A stretch of DNA of 55,848 nucleotides from Candidatus Gastranaerophilales bacterium (GCA_944323725.1 CALUTP010000031.1:1-55848); one strand, 5' to 3'. Shown: positions 43,021-52,362, counted from the stretch's first letter. Translations and numbers: made by a program. Notes: generated by a model from the sequence alone, not told the origin.

Positions 43021-43269
43021 ATGAGATTAGATAAATTTTTGAAAGTTTCGAGACTGATAAAAAGGCGGACTGTAGCAAATGAAGTTTCAGATATGGGAAG
43101 AGTTTTTGTAAATGGGAATATTGCAAAAGCAGGGAAACAACTTAAAGAAGGTGATATTATAACAATAGAATATGCTAATAGAAAAATTAATGTGAAAGTC
43201 TTACGTATTCCAATAACTAATGTTAGTATTCAGGAAGCTCCAACTCTTTATCAAGAATTAGATAAATAA
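43021..43269 (+). CDS. rqcP: S4-domain RNA-binding protein RqcP (YabO/Hsp15 type)
   Basis: 82 residues. MRLDKFLKVSRLIKRRTVAN is almost the N-terminus of Bacillus YabO/RqcP, followed by the S4 core GRVFVNGNIAKAGKQLKEGD. RqcP works with RqcH on obstructed 50S subunits in ribosome quality control. GGAGATATT precedes the ATG at 43021. No rqcH in the window. Confidence 0.88.
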   Translation: MRLDKFLKVSRLIKRRTVANEVSDMGRVFVNGNIAKAGKQLKEGDIITIEYANRKINVKVLRIPITNVSIQEAPTLYQELDK

Positions 43270-43392
43270 TAAATTATGCTTGATATTTATTCTTTTTTTG
43301 TTAGAATAATTTTGTCAATAATCTGCTTTTAGTTATATAGATTTTGGTGTTTAAAAATAAATAATTGTTCTTTATTTTATTGTAAAAAAATG

Positions 43393-43421
43393 TAAAGCAA
43401 CTTATTTTAAATGGCAAAAAA
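43393..43421 (+). promoter_or_regulatory. Putative sigma-28-like promoter of the GH13 operon
   Basis: TAAAGCAA, 13 bases, GCAAAAAA, then AAGTTTTG; 56 bases before ATG 43470. Confidence 0.42.
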
Positions 43422-43469
43422 AAGTTTTGACAGTTCTTATATTAACAGACTAATTCGTGTGGAGTAAAG

Positions 43470-44474
43470 ATGATTTTACCGATTACAAATCGTTATAACA
43501 GTAATATAAAATTTTCTGCCGAAGAAAATGATGACAAGAAACTCCCATATACTCATGATACAGTTTTAAAAAATAGTTTTTCAAACCGTATGCGCATAGG
43601 CTTTGATAAATTTACTAATGCATTAACTCTGTATCCAACGAAAGGTTTAAAAGGAAGTAAAAACTCTAATTTTTATGAATTTTTAACTATGGGGATGGTT
43701 CCATATCTTGTAGGAAGTGGTATGCTTATGGCAGTATTTAATGCTGCTAATAAACATTTTTTGCCTAATGAAAAAGTTAAAGCACAATCTCTTGGTAAAA
43801 AGATGGCGCTTGGTGTTTTATTCTACGGAATTATGAAAGAAGTATCAAAATCATTTGTAACTCGTCCAGTTAAAGCAATTACCGGTGTTGATACAGAACT
43901 CCCTTATGCTAAGGTAATTTATGAATTGCCAGAAAATATAAATGACACAGATATTACAAGCATTGAGTATCATAAAGTTTTTGAGAGTGTAGAATTCCCT
44001 CGCTGGGATTTGTTGTATGGTGACGAAACTAAAGGCAAAAAAAGAAATTATTATTTTGATAAAGTAGCTAAAAAATTAGGCTTAGGTAATAATTTAAAAG
44101 ATTCTGATCAGGAAGTTAAGCCAAGAATAAAGGAAATAGTTGTAAAAACAAATCTAGCTAAAAATATTTCATCATATTTATGGGCAGCTGTTGGTGTAGG
44201 GCTTGCTTTCCAAGAGCCTTGGGATAAGTTTTTCAATGCTAAAGGATTTAAAAAATCTACAGAACAATTTTTTGAAAGTCTAGGGGATAGCGCAATAGAT
44301 TTTTACAAAGGTGATAAGAGTAAGTTAGGTAAATATTCAGGCAAAATTTTACTCGGAGCCGCTATTTTATCTTCTGTATTAGGAGTTGCCAATGTTATGT
44401 CAAGTTCCAATAGACCTTCAAAACTAGATAGTGCAGATATTATCGAAAAAGATAGAAAGTATGTGGTGAACTAA
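43470..44474 (+). CDS. Lineage-specific membrane protein, first gene of the GH13 operon
   Basis: 334 residues. The N-terminus has YNSNIKFSAEEND (x-F-S-A motif). Hydrophobic segments near 72-90 (FLTMGMVPYLVGSGMLMAVF), 110-125 (KMALGVLFYGIMKEV) and 290-305 (SGKILLGAAILSSVLGVANV) suggest an integral membrane protein; the middle (130-270) is polar and helical with PRWDLLYGDE. Similar in style to the protein encoded next (both have a FYEFL/PWDLY-type element). GGAGTAAAG precedes the ATG. Two bases separate it from the next gene. Confidence 0.8.
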   Translation: MILPITNRYNSNIKFSAEENDDKKLPYTHDTVLKNSFSNRMRIGFDKFTNALTLYPTKGLKGSKNSNFYEFLTMGMVPYLVGSGMLMAVFNAANKHFLPNEKVKAQSLGKKMALGVLFYGIMKEVSKSFVTRPVKAITGVDTELPYAKVIYELPENINDTDITSIEYHKVFESVEFPRWDLLYGDETKGKKRNYYFDKVAKKLGLGNNLKDSDQEVKPRIKEIVVKTNLAKNISSYLWAAVGVGLAFQEPWDKFFNAKGFKKSTEQFFESLGDSAIDFYKGDKSKLGKYSGKILLGAAILSSVLGVANVMSSSNRPSKLDSADIIEKDRKYVVN

Positions 44475-44475
44475 T

Positions 44476-47049
44476 ATGAAGACAAATTTAATTCAAAACT
44501 ACATACATCAATTTAGAACTCAGCCCCAAAAAGAAGACTCTGAAGTAAAAGTTATTACTCCTAAGAAAGCAAAGCCTAATTTTGATATAAACCGCGAACT
44601 TGCTAATAGGACTTTTATAAAACCTCTTAAAGGTCAGGGGCATATTGTAAAAAGTAATATATTTACAGCACCGGCAATATTTTTAAAAGATATGATTTAT
44701 GATGTACAAGCATTGCATGGTGCTGTAAATGGAGAAGCTAATGATCATCAATTAGGAAAATTGAATGACTTAGGAATGAAGCTCGGCGGGTTAGCGATTG
44801 CATCATATCTTTATACCAAAAAGCAGACACCTATGGCAAAGGGGATGGAATTCGTCGGACTGGCTTCATTTTTTGCCTCAATGGCTATTTGGCCGAAGCT
44901 TGCAATTCAGCTTCCTGCAAAATTAATACATGGTGTAAATGTCATGCCGGAATATGAAGATAGTTTTGGGCGCAAAAAACCATTTTATCAAGATCATCAG
45001 TTTATCCCTTGGGATTTGTATTCGGATGATGAAATTAATAAAATAGGTGATAGGTTGGGAGTCCCTCGAGATATTCCTAATCGCAGAGATTTTATTCAAG
45101 AAAAAATGAGGAAGTTAGCTCTTCAAAATAATACGTTATGGATGCTTACAGCAGGTGTTGCAACTCCTGTGATGAGTGCTTTAATTTGTAATCAGGTAGA
45201 GCCATACTTGTTAAAATGGCAGGATGCAAGACGAATTAAAGAAAATGAAAAAATGATTAATCATTTTTCTGACGCCATCAAAAATGCAAAATCAGACAGA
45301 ATATATAATGCATTAGATGATTTAATTGAGCTACATAAGGATGAGCCTCTTACTGATAAATTACTTCATAGAATTACTAGAACTGTTGGATTAGGTTTAG
45401 ATCCTGTTACAGCTGGAGCATTAGAGAATGATTTGCGAACAGCTCTTGTTTCTGGAAATCCTAAATATACTATAAATAGAAGTAACGTTCCTGAAATTTC
45501 TGTAAGTTTACAAAAAGCTTTCAAACAAATTCCTGTCGATGCAAATATAATTTCAGCAATTCTTCCAGATTCTGAAGAGTTATTAAAACATTTTGATAAA
45601 GAAGGCTTTTCAGGAAAAGTTGTTTCAATGTATTGTACTAATGGAGAAGAACTGGGTATTCAGGATATTGTTGATTCTGTTGATGATTTAATAAGGACAA
45701 AAATTAGAGTATATAATGAAAATGCTCAAAGTAAGGGAAAAGCTATTATAGATGATATTGATAAAGAGATAATTTTTGATAGATTATATGATAGTAAAAT
45801 AGAAGAAAGTCCTATAGCTAAAACTTTATTTAAAACTCCAAGTGCAGTGCTTGATATGGAAGCACAAAAAACATTGAGAAGTGTAGCTGATATTGTAACA
45901 GATTTAAATGCTAAAAGATCAGTATTAAACAGATATGTATATAGAAAATTTGCATCAGCGCCAGAAATGGGGCTTCCGAATTATTGGAATGATGTGGCTG
46001 GAGATTTGCCTAAAATATTTAAGTTTACGCCACAAGAACTTGCAGCTACACGTCTTGATAGAGAGTTGATGTATAAAGTATTTAGAGACAAAGTTGAAAA
46101 AATAGCTTCAAATGATGAAGAATATCGTCGAGTATTGTCAACAATAGCAAATAAAGTAGCACAATTGGATCGTGTTGCAGAAAATGGGGAAATTTCTGCA
46201 AAATATATAGAACATGTAGATACAACATTCCATACAGCTGCTAGTGCTTTTGAAAAGATGGGATTTAGTTCTACTGTAGAAAAACTTATTGGTAGAAATG
46301 GTGTGCCGAATGGTTCATTAATGGCTACTCAAAAATCATTTGTTAATAATAGATTAATTGGTGTAAAAAATTCGTTTGCGAGATTAATAAATACTCTTGA
46401 TTTGTATAGAAGAGTTGCAACTCTTAAAAATCTTGATTCATTAAATAATTTAAGTCTAGAAGTAAAAGAGGAACTTATTGAACATTGTAAGACTTTTACT
46501 ATGCAGGGACATTCATGTGATTTTGAAACAAAACTTGACTTTATGAGAAATATCGAAGCAAGTGATGAAGCTGGTGAATTAAAAGTTGAAGGTGGAAAGG
46601 TAATAAATCAAAAATTTAATAAGAATAAAAAGATTACAAGAGTAGAAATTTCTAATGATGCAGAATTCTTTAAACGTGCAATGGGATTAGTATATGAATG
46701 TCCTTACAGCGAAGATACAAGAAAAATTCTTGAAAGCAGCGGACTTCTTAAACTTATTGATGAACATAGACGTGATGTTGCTCATGATATAGGCGATAGT
46801 GAATATTTCGCAAAGAAATTCCATATATTCCATGGTAATGCTGCTTCAGCAAGCTCAGAACGTAAGTTCTGGTTAACCGGTATAGCTCCAGATGAGCTAA
46901 TGTCAAATGTCGGCAGGCAAACCTTTAATACAAAGAAATGGTTGAAGATATTCGGAACAGTAGGTGGTGTATTATTAGGAGTAACCGTTCTGGCTCAATT
47001 CTTCCTTGGTAGATTAAAAACTCCTGAAAGGTCACAAAAACAAGGTTAG
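44476..47049 (+). CDS. Large lineage-specific helical membrane protein
   Basis: 857 residues. Starts with a short amphipathic helix (MKTNLIQNYIHQFRTQP) and a polar linker, then hydrophobic segments near 95-110 (MKLGGLAIASYLY) and 125-150 (GMEFVGLASFFASMAIWPKL), FIPWDLYSDDEINKI (like PRWDLLYGDE in the previous protein), another span near 225-240 (LWMLTAGVATPVMSALI), a ~570-residue helical charged domain, and a C-terminal span (IFGTVGGVLLGVTVLAQFFL, near 825-845). The bulk is predicted to be cytosolic or periplasmic between anchors. No family recognised. Confidence 0.8.
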   Translation: MKTNLIQNYIHQFRTQPQKEDSEVKVITPKKAKPNFDINRELANRTFIKPLKGQGHIVKSNIFTAPAIFLKDMIYDVQALHGAVNGEANDHQLGKLNDLGMKLGGLAIASYLYTKKQTPMAKGMEFVGLASFFASMAIWPKLAIQLPAKLIHGVNVMPEYEDSFGRKKPFYQDHQFIPWDLYSDDEINKIGDRLGVPRDIPNRRDFIQEKMRKLALQNNTLWMLTAGVATPVMSALICNQVEPYLLKWQDARRIKENEKMINHFSDAIKNAKSDRIYNALDDLIELHKDEPLTDKLLHRITRTVGLGLDPVTAGALENDLRTALVSGNPKYTINRSNVPEISVSLQKAFKQIPVDANIISAILPDSEELLKHFDKEGFSGKVVSMYCTNGEELGIQDIVDSVDDLIRTKIRVYNENAQSKGKAIIDDIDKEIIFDRLYDSKIEESPIAKTLFKTPSAVLDMEAQKTLRSVADIVTDLNAKRSVLNRYVYRKFASAPEMGLPNYWNDVAGDLPKIFKFTPQELAATRLDRELMYKVFRDKVEKIASNDEEYRRVLSTIANKVAQLDRVAENGEISAKYIEHVDTTFHTAASAFEKMGFSSTVEKLIGRNGVPNGSLMATQKSFVNNRLIGVKNSFARLINTLDLYRRVATLKNLDSLNNLSLEVKEELIEHCKTFTMQGHSCDFETKLDFMRNIEASDEAGELKVEGGKVINQKFNKNKKITRVEISNDAEFFKRAMGLVYECPYSEDTRKILESSGLLKLIDEHRRDVAHDIGDSEYFAKKFHIFHGNAASASSERKFWLTGIAPDELMSNVGRQTFNTKKWLKIFGTVGGVLLGVTVLAQFFLGRLKTPERSQKQG

Positions 47050-47052
47050 ACT

Positions 47053-48825
47053 ATGATTCAAAATACAAATCTTTTATCTCAACATTTGAATAACATAAAG
47101 AATAAACTGGCAGTTAATTCTGAACCGGATAGTCAAGTGCAGGTAAATTCTGAAAAATCTAAATCAAATTTGCTTTCTGCTTATTTGACAAATCTTGCAA
47201 ATATAAATAAGCCAGTTGTAAAACAAAATTCACAGACTAGTGTGGTAGAGTCTGCTGCCTCTGTTGAAGAACAAAAACCAGTTAAACATATCATTTATAA
47301 AAATAATCTTCGTTCTATGTTCCAAAATAATGAAGCTAATATTTTGGCAATTGTTCCAAGAACTTTTAATGCAAAAGATTTAAATGGAAATGCCTATATT
47401 GATAATGGTGAAGAAAATGGAACTTTTTTAAATGCTATTGAGCGTCTAGATGAAGTCAAAGCAGATGGATTTAATACTCTTCACTTATTACCAGTAAATA
47501 CTCCAGGTAAAATTAAAGCAATGGGTACTGCAGGTTCTGTATATTCGCCATTAGATTTATTGGAAATAGATCCGATGCTAGTTGATAAAAATGATCCTAG
47601 AAGTCCAAAAGAACAGTTTAAGGCATTTATTGATGAATGTCATAAGCGAGATATCAAAGTGATGTTAGATTTGCCTAGTTGTGCTTCTTATGAAATGTTT
47701 TTAAATCATCCTGAATGGATGGCGATGGAGCGGGATGGGCTTGCTAAAACTCCTCAAGGGTGGAATGATATTAGAATGTTCCAACCATGGGAGGATGAAG
47801 GTAAACGTACTTTGAATCCAAAATTACTAGAGTTGCATAAACAATTTATTGATATGTGTATAGATTTAGGTATAGATGGAATTCGTTCAGATGTAGCTAG
47901 AGCAAAACCTGTTGAATTTTGGGATATATTAATCCCGTATTCTAGAATGAGAGATCCACAATTTGGCTGGCTTGCTGAGACTTATACATATGAAGATGCT
48001 TCTCCACAAGCTAATATGCCATATGATAGACCTGAAGATTCATTGAGAGCAGGTTTTGATCTGGTATATGGCCAGTATCATATATTCCATGAATGGCCTG
48101 ATGCTACAACATTTATGAATTATGTTAAAGAAAATCTGGATATGTCATATCGTTTGGATCCTGGAAAATCTTTAATTGGCTCATTTGCAACTCATGATGA
48201 TATATCTCCAATGTTTCATGGGGGGGCTGATTATTGTAAAATGACAGTCGGATTACAAGCCGGATTACCAATGCTTAATATGTATCAGGTAGATGGTTTC
48301 CAGACTGGGGATTATTATCTGTATCCTTGGGCTAATAAATATAATCCAGATACTCAGACTGATTCTCATGAAATGACAGTTCACCATGGTAAACTTGATA
48401 TATTTAATCTTTCAAGAAAACCTGGTGGGGATGATGAATCTATCAGGACTTTTATGCGTGCAGCTAATAAACTTAGAGCTGATAATTTAGACATATTAGG
48501 TAGAAAAGGTACTTTTATTGAATTTGATAAAGTCGGTGATAAAAATGATCAGATTATAACATTTGCTCGTCATTATCAAGGTAGAACTTTATTATGGGTT
48601 GCAAATAAAAATATAGATAGAGCAGTTGCTTGTACTATTAAAATTCCTACGTTAAAAGAAAATCAGCAGTTGCATAATTTATTACCATCTTATGGTAAAG
48701 AAAGTATATTCCAAGCTGTTAATGATGAACTGAGAGTTGATATAGGGCCAGCAAGAGTTCATGTGTTTGAAATTGATACTCCTGATATCGAAAATCATAC
48801 TGCAAAAGTATATAGACAGCACTAA
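47053..48825 (+). CDS. GH13-like alpha-amylase-family protein
   Basis: 590 residues. Residues 1-~95 are disordered and contain two copies of an NLLSxxLxN helix (NTNLLSQHLNNIKN; KSNLLSAYLTNLAN). From ~95 a (beta/alpha)8 barrel: FNTLHLLPVN, IKVMLDLPS (region I), DGIRSDVARAKP (region II, nucleophile Asp near 280), FGWLAETYTYED (region III, acid Glu near 308) and SFATHDDISPM (region IV, near 380). All three GH13 catalytic acids are visible. A beta-rich C-terminal domain follows. There is no signal peptide, so it is cytosolic or tethered to its membrane partners. A terminator follows. Confidence 0.87.
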   Translation: MIQNTNLLSQHLNNIKNKLAVNSEPDSQVQVNSEKSKSNLLSAYLTNLANINKPVVKQNSQTSVVESAASVEEQKPVKHIIYKNNLRSMFQNNEANILAIVPRTFNAKDLNGNAYIDNGEENGTFLNAIERLDEVKADGFNTLHLLPVNTPGKIKAMGTAGSVYSPLDLLEIDPMLVDKNDPRSPKEQFKAFIDECHKRDIKVMLDLPSCASYEMFLNHPEWMAMERDGLAKTPQGWNDIRMFQPWEDEGKRTLNPKLLELHKQFIDMCIDLGIDGIRSDVARAKPVEFWDILIPYSRMRDPQFGWLAETYTYEDASPQANMPYDRPEDSLRAGFDLVYGQYHIFHEWPDATTFMNYVKENLDMSYRLDPGKSLIGSFATHDDISPMFHGGADYCKMTVGLQAGLPMLNMYQVDGFQTGDYYLYPWANKYNPDTQTDSHEMTVHHGKLDIFNLSRKPGGDDESIRTFMRAANKLRADNLDILGRKGTFIEFDKVGDKNDQIITFARHYQGRTLLWVANKNIDRAVACTIKIPTLKENQQLHNLLPSYGKESIFQAVNDELRVDIGPARVHVFEIDTPDIENHTAKVYRQH

Positions 48826-48851
48826 TGGCTAACATTAAATAAACATTAAAG

Positions 48852-48883
48852 GGGTACAGTATATAAATAACTGTACTCTTTTT
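48852..48883 (+). terminator. Terminator of the GH13 operon
   Basis: GGGTACAGT/ACTGTACTC stem (with a G-U pair) followed by TTTTT, about 27 bases after the stop. Confidence 0.85.
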
Positions 48884-48941
48884 AATGAAATACTATATTT
48901 AAACTATTACGTTTTTAAAATTTTTTTGTATAATTATATTT

Positions 48942-49856
48942 ATGAAAAAGTTTTTAATACCTATTATTTTATGTACAGTGCTGGCAGTAAATGGTTATCA
49001 GCCAGCTGAAGCTGGAATTTTTACAGAATACAAAGCTAAAATTGAAAAAAATCGTATTGAATCTGAAGCTCAAAAAGCAATTAAGGAACTTTTTGACAGA
49101 CAGACTGAAATGACAAATAAGTATGATTTTGAAGGTTTATACAGGATATATTCTGATGATTTTATTAATAATGATGGATATGATAAAAAAGTTTACTTCA
49201 AGTTGATAAAAGAAACTTGGGAAACTTATCCTGATATTACTTATAGTACAAAAATTAAGGATATAAAAGTATATTCAGATTATGCGACAGTGCAAACAGA
49301 AGAAACTGCATATGCTACAACTACAGAGGATTCTGAGTTGATTTCAGCACGAGGTGAGCTTCAAGCTTATGCTATTTGTATGTATCATCTTAAAAAAATA
49401 AATAATAACTGGTTAATTGCAGGTGAAAATATTCTTGAAGAGAAATCCACCTTGAAGTATGGTGATGCAAGATTTATAAAAATGGATTTGAGCGCACCAT
49501 CTTTTATAAATGCAGGTGAAGAATATACTTCAGAATTAAAAATTGATCTACCTAAGGATGATATTGTTATTGCTTCTATAAATAAAGAAAAAATTATTCA
49601 ACCAGCTTCAAAGTCAGAAGATGCTTTTAGAAGATTACCTGAAGATCAAATTCTTGAGAGAATGTTTATTTCAAATACAGATAATGTAAATGAATATAAT
49701 ATTGCCTCAGTTGGAGTGACAAAAACTGAGCCTGTTAGTGAGACTCAAGTAAGAGTTTATATGAATGGGCTGGCTTTTGTGATGACAAGGGTTAATGTTG
49801 TTCCGAAAAATAATTTTATCAAAATTGAGGATGAGGATGCACAGAAATCTAAGTAA
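48942..49856 (+). CDS. Secreted NTF2-like-fold protein
   Basis: 304 residues. Signal peptide MKKFLIPIILCTVLAVNGYQ (cleavage near AEA-GI). Residues ~40-165 look like an NTF2/SnoaL-like cone (AIKELFDRQTEMTNKYDFEG, LYRIYSDDFINNDGYDKKVY, then YHLKKINNNWLIAGENI). The C-terminal half is beta-rich with an uncertain fold (SFINAGEEYTSELKIDLPKD). It has no catalytic motif. Its end overlaps lspA by 20 bases, which suggests coupled expression with the lipoprotein signal peptidase. Confidence 0.75.
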   Translation: MKKFLIPIILCTVLAVNGYQPAEAGIFTEYKAKIEKNRIESEAQKAIKELFDRQTEMTNKYDFEGLYRIYSDDFINNDGYDKKVYFKLIKETWETYPDITYSTKIKDIKVYSDYATVQTEETAYATTTEDSELISARGELQAYAICMYHLKKINNNWLIAGENILEEKSTLKYGDARFIKMDLSAPSFINAGEEYTSELKIDLPKDDIVIASINKEKIIQPASKSEDAFRRLPEDQILERMFISNTDNVNEYNIASVGVTKTEPVSETQVRVYMNGLAFVMTRVNVVPKNNFIKIEDEDAQKSK

Positions 49857-50301
49857 AATTTTCTATTTAATAATTTGTTTTGTGTTTTTCTTGTTTTCTG
49901 ACTTATATTTGTCAAATTTACTTGTAGCCCAAATAAATAACGGGTTAAGAATTCATAATCCAGTATTTGCTCTTAATTATGTTCAAAATACAGGTGCAGC
50001 TTTTAGTTTATTGAAAGATTCTAGAGAATTTTTGATTATTCTTTCCTGTGCTGCGATTGTTTTATTTTTTGTCTATGTATTCAGGCATTTAAAGTCAATT
50101 TCCATGAAGAGCATTTTTTTTATTTCACTTTTGACTGCAGGTATTGCAGGGAATCTTCATGAAAGAATTATTTTAGGATATGTAAGAGATTTTTTTGACT
50201 TAACTTTTGTTAACTTTCCAGTATTTAATATTTCTGATATATTTATAAATATAGGTGTAATAGCACTTATTATATTGATACTTTTAAAAAAGACTAGATA
50301 A
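49837..50301 (+). CDS. lspA: Lipoprotein signal peptidase with an altered catalytic motif
   Basis: Cleaves prolipoprotein signal peptides in the inner membrane. 154 residues, four spans. Family blocks: VQNTGAAFSLLKDSREFL, GIAGNLHERIILGYVRDFFD and VFNISDIFINIGVI. The second catalytic Asp (FNxSD) is present, but the first, normally in GNxxDR, is Glu (GNLHER). Start at ATG 49837, with GAGG six bases upstream; earlier in-frame ATGs overlap that site. It leads the rluD-like and LapA-like genes. Confidence 0.9.
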   Translation: MHRNLSKIFYLIICFVFFLFSDLYLSNLLVAQINNGLRIHNPVFALNYVQNTGAAFSLLKDSREFLIILSCAAIVLFFVYVFRHLKSISMKSIFFISLLTAGIAGNLHERIILGYVRDFFDLTFVNFPVFNISDIFINIGVIALIILILLKKTR

Positions 50302-50304
50302 CTT

Positions 50305-51213
50305 ATGATTATAATTGCTGGTGAAAACGAGGAAAATACAAGACTGGATGTTTATCTTGCAGAAGTTATGCCTGATTTTTCACGTTCTAAAATTCAAAAT
50401 TATATAAAAAGCGCAGATATTTTGATTAATGGTGCCTCTAAAAAGTCTTCTTATCTTTTGCGTGAGGGTGATAGAATTGAAGTTAATATACCAGAAGAAC
50501 GAGAGTTGAAGATAGTACCTCAAAATATTCCTATTGATATTATTTATGAAGACGAAAATATGCTTGTAGTAAATAAGCCGTCTGGTATGCTTACACATCC
50601 TACTAATCTAGAACGTACTGATACTTTAGTAAATGCTCTTTTATATAAGTTTGGTGAAAATCTTTCTGATGTAAATGGTGAGTTCCGTCGGGGTATATTG
50701 CATAGGCTGGATAGAAATACCTCTGGACTTTTAATGGTTGCTAAAAATAATAAGTCGCATGAGTTTCTTGCAGAGCAGATTAAAAAACATGCAATAGTTA
50801 AAAAATACAGAGCAATTTTAAGGGGTATATTTCCAGAAGATGGGAAGATAATAGATCTGCCAATCGGACGAAATCCAAATCAGCCCTGCAAAATGACGGT
50901 GAGAGCTGATGGAAAACCCAGCAGGACAATTTTAAAAGTCATAAAACGTTTCAAAGAAGCTAGTGTGGTAGAGCTTATTTTGATTACAGGGCGTACTCAC
51001 CAGATTAGAGTCCATACAAGTTATTTAGGTTATCCTGTATATAATGATACTTTGTATGGTGCTGGTAAAGGAAAAGTAACTACTCAAGAGCAAGTTTTGC
51101 AATCATATTTTTTAAGGTTTACAAAACCATTTTCTGATGAGATAATAGAATTAGAAATACAACCTGATGAAAAATATCAAAAAGTACTAAGTTATTTTGA
51201 AAGTAGGAAATAA
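50305..51213 (+). CDS. rluD: RluD-type 23S rRNA pseudouridine synthase
   Basis: 302 residues: S4 RNA-binding domain (1-~65; TRLDVYLAEVMPDFSRSKIQ), then the RsuA/RluA catalytic domain with ILHRLDRNTSGLLMVAKN, whose Asp is the nucleophile, VVNKPSGMLTH and LITGRTHQIRVH. The RluA/RluD family isomerises uridines in 23S rRNA; the exact sites cannot be told from sequence alone. Three bases after lspA and abutting the LapA-like gene. Confidence 0.93.
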   Translation: MIIIAGENEENTRLDVYLAEVMPDFSRSKIQNYIKSADILINGASKKSSYLLREGDRIEVNIPEERELKIVPQNIPIDIIYEDENMLVVNKPSGMLTHPTNLERTDTLVNALLYKFGENLSDVNGEFRRGILHRLDRNTSGLLMVAKNNKSHEFLAEQIKKHAIVKKYRAILRGIFPEDGKIIDLPIGRNPNQPCKMTVRADGKPSRTILKVIKRFKEASVVELILITGRTHQIRVHTSYLGYPVYNDTLYGAGKGKVTTQEQVLQSYFLRFTKPFSDEIIELEIQPDEKYQKVLSYFESRK

Positions 51214-51588
51214 ATGAAAATAATTGCTCAAATTTTAGCATATTTTGGGATATTAGCTGTATTATATTTTGCTATATTAAATTCTCAAGATTTTGTTACA
51301 TTGCAGGTATGGGGGCCAAAAGTTATTGCAGGGACTCAGGAAGTTTATCATTATACCAAGGATGTAAATATTGCATTTTACACAATTGCAATTCTGGTAA
51401 TTGGTCTTGCAGTAGGGGTTGGAATGTTTAGTCCTTTTTACTTTGCAATGGAAGAAAAATTAAAAATATACAAACGCGAGCTTGAGAGGAATTCAGTTAA
51501 AAGTGATTCCAGCTCATCTCAGGTGAAAGTTTTACAAGCAAAAGTTCAGGTTTTGGAAAAAGCATTAAAAGATGCTTTAAATAGATAG
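51214..51588 (+). CDS. LapA-like (DUF1049) membrane protein
   Basis: 124 residues: two membrane spans (ILAYFGILAVLYFAIL near 7-23; IAFYTIAILVIGLAVGVGMF near 53-75) and a C-terminal coiled coil (VKVLQAKVQVLEKALKDALN). The layout and the N-terminal FAILNSQDFVTLQVW match the LapA/DUF1049 domain, linked to LPS assembly. Last gene of the lspA operon. Confidence 0.8.
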   Translation: MKIIAQILAYFGILAVLYFAILNSQDFVTLQVWGPKVIAGTQEVYHYTKDVNIAFYTIAILVIGLAVGVGMFSPFYFAMEEKLKIYKRELERNSVKSDSSSSQVKVLQAKVQVLEKALKDALNR

Positions 51589-51618
51589 CACACTTGAAAA
51601 TAAGTATTAATTTAACAA

Positions 51619-51645
51619 AAAAGCCGGAATTTAATTCCGGCTTTT
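51619..51645. terminator. Bidirectional terminator between convergent genes
   Basis: Perfect 12-bp stem AAAAGCCGGAAT/ATTCCGGCTTTT with a 3-base loop, A and T tracts on both sides; serves the lspA operon and the YtxH gene. Confidence 0.92.
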
Positions 51646-51652
51646 ACTTTTT

Positions 51653-51922
51653 TTATTCAGCTTTAGCTTCTTTTTGCTGATTGATTAGGTTTTGAAGTTT
51701 TTCTTTTATTTCATCACCTTTTTTTTGCATATCTGATACGACATCATCCGCTTTTGACTGAATTTCTTTTACTGTCTCATCTGCACGTCTTACTGCATCT
51801 TTTGTTGTTTCTGCAATAAGTGCTCGTGTTTCTTCACCTGATTTTGGTGCTAGTAAAATGCCTGCGATAGCTCCAATTGCTCCGCCTACTATAAAACCTG
51901 CTAAAAATTTAGTTGCTGACAT
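51653..51922 (-). CDS. YtxH-like protein
   Basis: 89 residues from ATG 51922 (AAGGAG upstream). MSATKFLAGFIVGGAIGAIA and GILLAPKSGEETRA are the YtxH signature (glycine-rich membrane helix followed by LLAPKSGxExR), then a charged coiled coil. YtxH proteins are small envelope stress-related membrane proteins of unclear role. A close relative is at 52397-52708. Confidence 0.88.
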   Translation of the reverse strand: MSATKFLAGFIVGGAIGAIAGILLAPKSGEETRALIAETTKDAVRRADETVKEIQSKADDVVSDMQKKGDEIKEKLQNLINQQKEAKAE

Positions 51923-51992
51923 AATTATTTCACTCCTTTTCTTTTGTTTAAATTTTATCAAGCTATTTTTAAAAAATAATTACCAAAAATAA

Positions 51993-52352
51993 CTATTTTT
52001 TTACGAACATTTTAAACACTGTAGTAAACCCCTTGATAATACCCCCTATGATAGATTCGGATATCGCTTTTGTTTTACCAAGTGTTTTTTCGACTGCGCT
52101 TTTGAAACTGTCAACACCTTCATCTGTATTTTTTACTATTGCATTTATTGAATGTAATGTGTTATTTAATTCTTTCAGTGTGGGTTTTAATTCTGTATTC
52201 AAAAGTATTGCTGTCTCGTTTACGTTTTTTGCAAGTGCTGATAAATCTATTAAAAGTTTTATCAAAAAACCTGCTACAACAATTAATACAATACCTGTTG
52301 CCCAGGCAAGAAATGTTAAACCGTTATTTAATGCTGCTTGTGAAAAGTCCAT
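51993..52352 (-). CDS. DUF948-type membrane protein
   Basis: 119 residues. N-terminal span (TFLAWATGIVLIVVAGFLIK, near 13-32) then a heptad region (NVNETAILLNTELKPTLKEL) typical of DUF948, a family often encoded next to YtxH. Ends with hydrophobic/basic GFTTVFKMFVKK. AAAGGG precedes the ATG, right after a (TTTA)5 tetranucleotide repeat. Confidence 0.82.
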   Translation of the reverse strand: MDFSQAALNNGLTFLAWATGIVLIVVAGFLIKLLIDLSALAKNVNETAILLNTELKPTLKELNNTLHSINAIVKNTDEGVDSFKSAVEKTLGKTKAISESIIGGIIKGFTTVFKMFVKK

Positions 52353-52362
52353 TTATTTTCCC

